This document shows positions 44,893-46,011 of a stretch of DNA of 46,011 nucleotides, piece after piece. The notes below the pieces were generated by a model that had not been told where the DNA came from, searched no databases, and saw nothing but the letters and a program-made list of their open reading frames with translations. Made by a program: the position numbers and the translations under genes. The first letter of the stretch is position 1. Each line of letters begins with the position of its first letter. Origin of the DNA: Spirochaetia bacterium (GTDB taxonomy: Bacteria > Spirochaetota > Spirochaetia > CADAEX01); NCBI GenBank assembly GCA_017642445.1, contig JAGCPA010000016.1, forward strand, positions 1-46,011, written 5' to 3'.

Positions 44893-45095
44893 ACAAATTT
44901 CAAAAACTATCAGCGATAACACGAACCCAGCAAAAGGCATATCCCGAGATATCTGGCTCCTCGTCTACAAGCACGTCATCCTGAACTCCAAAGAAACTAG
45001 TTCAGGATGACAATGTGGTTGTACGAGGGGTACCAGCCGATCGAGGGGTGTGTCTTATTGCTGGGTTTATTTTTTTCATTTTTTTTGAAATTTGT
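44893..45095. repeat. nested palindromic element (possible MITE/REP-type)
   Basis: 203 bp with perfect 14-bp terminal inverted arms ACAAATTTCAAAAA (44893-44906) and TTTTTGAAATTTGT (45082-45095). Inside lie AACCCAGCAA/TTGCTGGGTT (44924-44933, 45058-45067), CCTCG..TACAA/TTGTACGAGG (44959-44970, 45019-45028) and, at the centre, GTCATCCTGAACT/AGTTCAGGATGAC (44975-44987, 44999-45011). No coding sequence. Confidence 0.75.
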
Positions 45096-45099
45096 GCAG

Positions 45100-45116
45100 C
45101 AAAAATTGAAGCAAAA
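45100..45116 (+). repeat. upstream module copy 1
   Basis: CAAAAATTGAAGCAAAA, identical to 45697-45713, before the nuclease-like gene. The bases before it (AATTTGTGCA) also resemble those before copy 2. Confidence 0.7.
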
Positions 45117-45163
45117 TGAACATTTCGTGTGTATGTACATGTAGAACCATTCAGGAGGACGGT

Positions 45164-45640
45164 ATGGCAGATACCTCTAAGAAAGCTATTATTGCACGAT
45201 ACACGGACAAATCAAGATATAAACCGGAATATATTTATGGTGATGTTTATGTTGATGAGGACAGAATTATTTTGTCAAAGAAAAATAAATACGAGGAGGA
45301 AATTTTTACAATAGAACTTAATGCCGCAAAACGTTTTTCAATTTACCTGGAGAAAAACACTAACCCAGATGCAATCACACTAGATATATTCATTGATTTT
45401 AAACAGACAAAAGGTACAAACACTTCTGTAACACGACAACTTGAAAGGGGAATAGGACAGGCCGATGCTGTCTTACTAATTCTAAAAATTAAAGCCATGA
45501 AGCACAACCATGACGGCTTTGTGGTTATCATTGAGAACTTTGAAAACAATTATAAGGCTTTTATAATAAAAAAAGGGAAGCTCTCGGTTGAGAAGAACTT
45601 CCCTCTGATTGCCCGACGGCTTTCGTCCTCAGGCAATTAA
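45164..45640 (+). CDS. small protein of unknown function, possibly BECR-fold nuclease-like
   Basis: A 158-aa protein. AGGAGG lies 7 nt before the ATG at 45164; a longer frame from 45116 has no such site. Residues about 50-135 follow a pattern seen in CdiA C-terminal and phage BECR-type nuclease domains: a short strand, P-D-A, D-I-F-I-D-F-K-Q-T-K-G, then R-Q-L-E-R-G-I-G-Q-A-D-A-V-L-L-I and a final beta strand F-I-I-K-K-G-K-L. The family call is from memory of the pattern and is uncertain. No signal peptide or membrane helix. The gene is AT-rich compared with the core genes and lies in the accessory patch. Confidence 0.5.
   Translation: MADTSKKAIIARYTDKSRYKPEYIYGDVYVDEDRIILSKKNKYEEEIFTIELNAAKRFSIYLEKNTNPDAITLDIFIDFKQTKGTNTSVTRQLERGIGQADAVLLILKIKAMKHNHDGFVVIIENFENNYKAFIIKKGKLSVEKNFPLIARRLSSSGN
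45568..45603 (-). terminator. minus-strand terminator-like hairpin inside the gene
   Basis: Read on the minus strand, GGGAAG/CTTCCC with an inner TTCTC/GAGAG pairing is followed by T7. It lies within the 3' part of the plus-strand gene; no minus-strand gene feeding it is visible in the window. Confidence 0.5.
45608..45637 (+). terminator. hairpin at the end of the nuclease-like gene
   Basis: ATTGCC/GGCAAT outer and GACG/CGTC inner stems span the last codons up to the TAA. AT-rich sequence follows without a clean T run. A further AATTAAAAT/ATTTTAATT arm pair (45635-45643, 45671-45679) encloses AAATGT-CA-ACATTT. Confidence 0.45.
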
Positions 45641-45696
45641 AATATAGCTTCCAAAAAACGAAATGTCAACATTTTAATTTGTACAAACTTTTTTCT

Positions 45697-45713
45697 CAAA
45701 AATTGAAGCAAAA
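45697..45713 (+). repeat. upstream module copy 2
   Basis: Second copy of CAAAAATTGAAGCAAAA, followed after 15 nt by TATACT (45729-45734) and then AAGGAG before the frameshifted gene. Confidence 0.7.
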
Positions 45714-45751
45714 CTCACTTTTCCGTGATATACTTTAATAAGGAGTTTGCT

Positions 45752-45939
45752 ATGTTCCATAAGGTAAAAGCTGTAAGCGGCCTGACAGATTATCAGCTGA
45801 GTGTTCAATTGGGAAGCTGAGAAATGGTATTGATGTCTGCAAATATGGGAAACAGTGGATTATTTCTGCAGATGCCATGGTACGTGAATACGGGCCTGCG
45901 CCCAAGCAATTGTCTTCAATATATAAAAGGAAACCATAA
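45752..45939 (+). pseudogene. frameshifted small DNA-binding-type gene
   Basis: An ATG at 45752 with AAGGAG upstream opens a frame that stops after 22 codons (TGA 45818-45820). The frame starting about 45814 continues K-L-R-N-G-I-D-V-C-K-Y-G-K-Q-W-I-I-S-A-D-A-M to a TAA at 45937-45939. Joining the two by one added base gives about 63 residues. The D-Y-Q-L-S-V-Q-L-G start and the K-Y-G-K-Q-W-I-I-S-A-D-A end resemble the recognition part of small helix-turn-helix/excisionase-like proteins. Either a 1-bp deletion or a sequencing error. Confidence 0.5.
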
Positions 45940-46011
45940 CTTCCTTATAAAGTTATCAGGCAGACCTGCCGAATAGTTATATATATTTTCGGATGTGGGA
46001 AAATTCGGGCA
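45940..46011. other. non-coding window end
   Basis: Short inverted pieces (ATAACTT/AAGTTAT near 45936-45957, CCGAA/TTCGG further on). No gene start can be supported before the window ends. Confidence 0.4.

Noticed and set aside
44654-44896. An 80-codon minus-strand open frame across tRNA-Leu and the tail repeat
   Set aside because: It is formed by the tRNA, terminators and repeats, has no ribosome-binding site and runs antisense to the tRNA.
44893-45095. CRISPR repeat or integron attC site
   Set aside because: No regularly spaced direct repeats are present, and the nested arms do not show the short conserved core sites of attC.
45116-45163. Upstream ATG for the nuclease-like gene
   Set aside because: It lies in the shared upstream module and lacks a Shine-Dalgarno, whereas the ATG at 45164 has AGGAGG.

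Overview
The window is chromosomal DNA of a bacterium that looks like a spirochaete, most likely of the Treponema group. The evidence is the gene content and order (rplQ - unknown gene - rny - ymdB - tlyA), the style of EF-Tu and of ribosomal proteins S4 and S14, and treponeme-like tRNA-associated repeats. There is no rRNA gene here to settle the taxonomy, so the assignment is an inference of moderate strength. GC content is middling and nearly all genes between 3.2 and 41 kb run on the minus strand.

Region by region, left to right. (1) 1-2.5 kb, minus strand: the start of a lipoprotein gene that leaves the window, a small membrane protein, and a translationally coupled trio (CxxCxxCC protein, 66-aa protein, MltG). 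These follow a tRNA-Thr(UGU)-tRNA-Tyr(GUA) unit with its own promoter and terminator. (2) 2.6-7.1 kb: a plus-strand HAD hydrolase, then minus-strand tlyA, ymdB, rny (RNase Y, own promoter) and a 262-aa protein of unknown function. (3) 7.1-34.4 kb, minus strand: one uninterrupted ribosome/transcription supercluster. Read in the direction of transcription it is tRNA-Thr(GGU)-rpmG-tRNA-Trp-secE-nusG-rplKAJL-rpoBC-rpsLG-tuf-rpsJ-rplCDWB-rpsS-rplV-rpsC-rplP-rpmC-rpsQ-rplNXE-rpsNH-rplFR-rpsE-rpmD-rplO-secY-rpmJ-rpsMKD-rpoA-rplQ. fusA is absent from its usual place between rpsG and tuf. Regulatory structures lie in the few real gaps: an L1-binding-site mimic before rplK, hairpins before rplL and rpoB, promoter-plus-palindrome arrangements before rpsL and tuf, a structured tuf leader and an attenuator-like hairpin between tuf and rpsJ. 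(4) 34.4-41.1 kb, minus strand: a TRAP transporter (DctP-DctQ-DctM), a zinc alcohol dehydrogenase and an orphan membrane histidine kinase, all behind one near-consensus promoter. (5) 41.3-44.7 kb, plus strand: an SPFH-like membrane protein, RdgB (XTP/dITP pyrophosphatase), oligoendopeptidase F and tRNA-Leu(GAG). (6) 44.7-46.0 kb: an accessory patch. It holds a duplicated tRNA-Leu 3' tail around a small structured module, a 203-bp nested palindrome with 14-bp terminal inverted repeats, a small gene that may encode a BECR-fold nuclease-like protein, and a frameshifted small DNA-binding-type gene. The last two share an upstream sequence module.

Most of the window is core housekeeping. The best candidates for something undescribed are the accessory patch after tRNA-Leu, the regulatory palindromes at the tuf and rpsL promoters, and the TRAP/dehydrogenase/kinase operon, in which the kinase ribosome-binding site lies inside a terminator hairpin.
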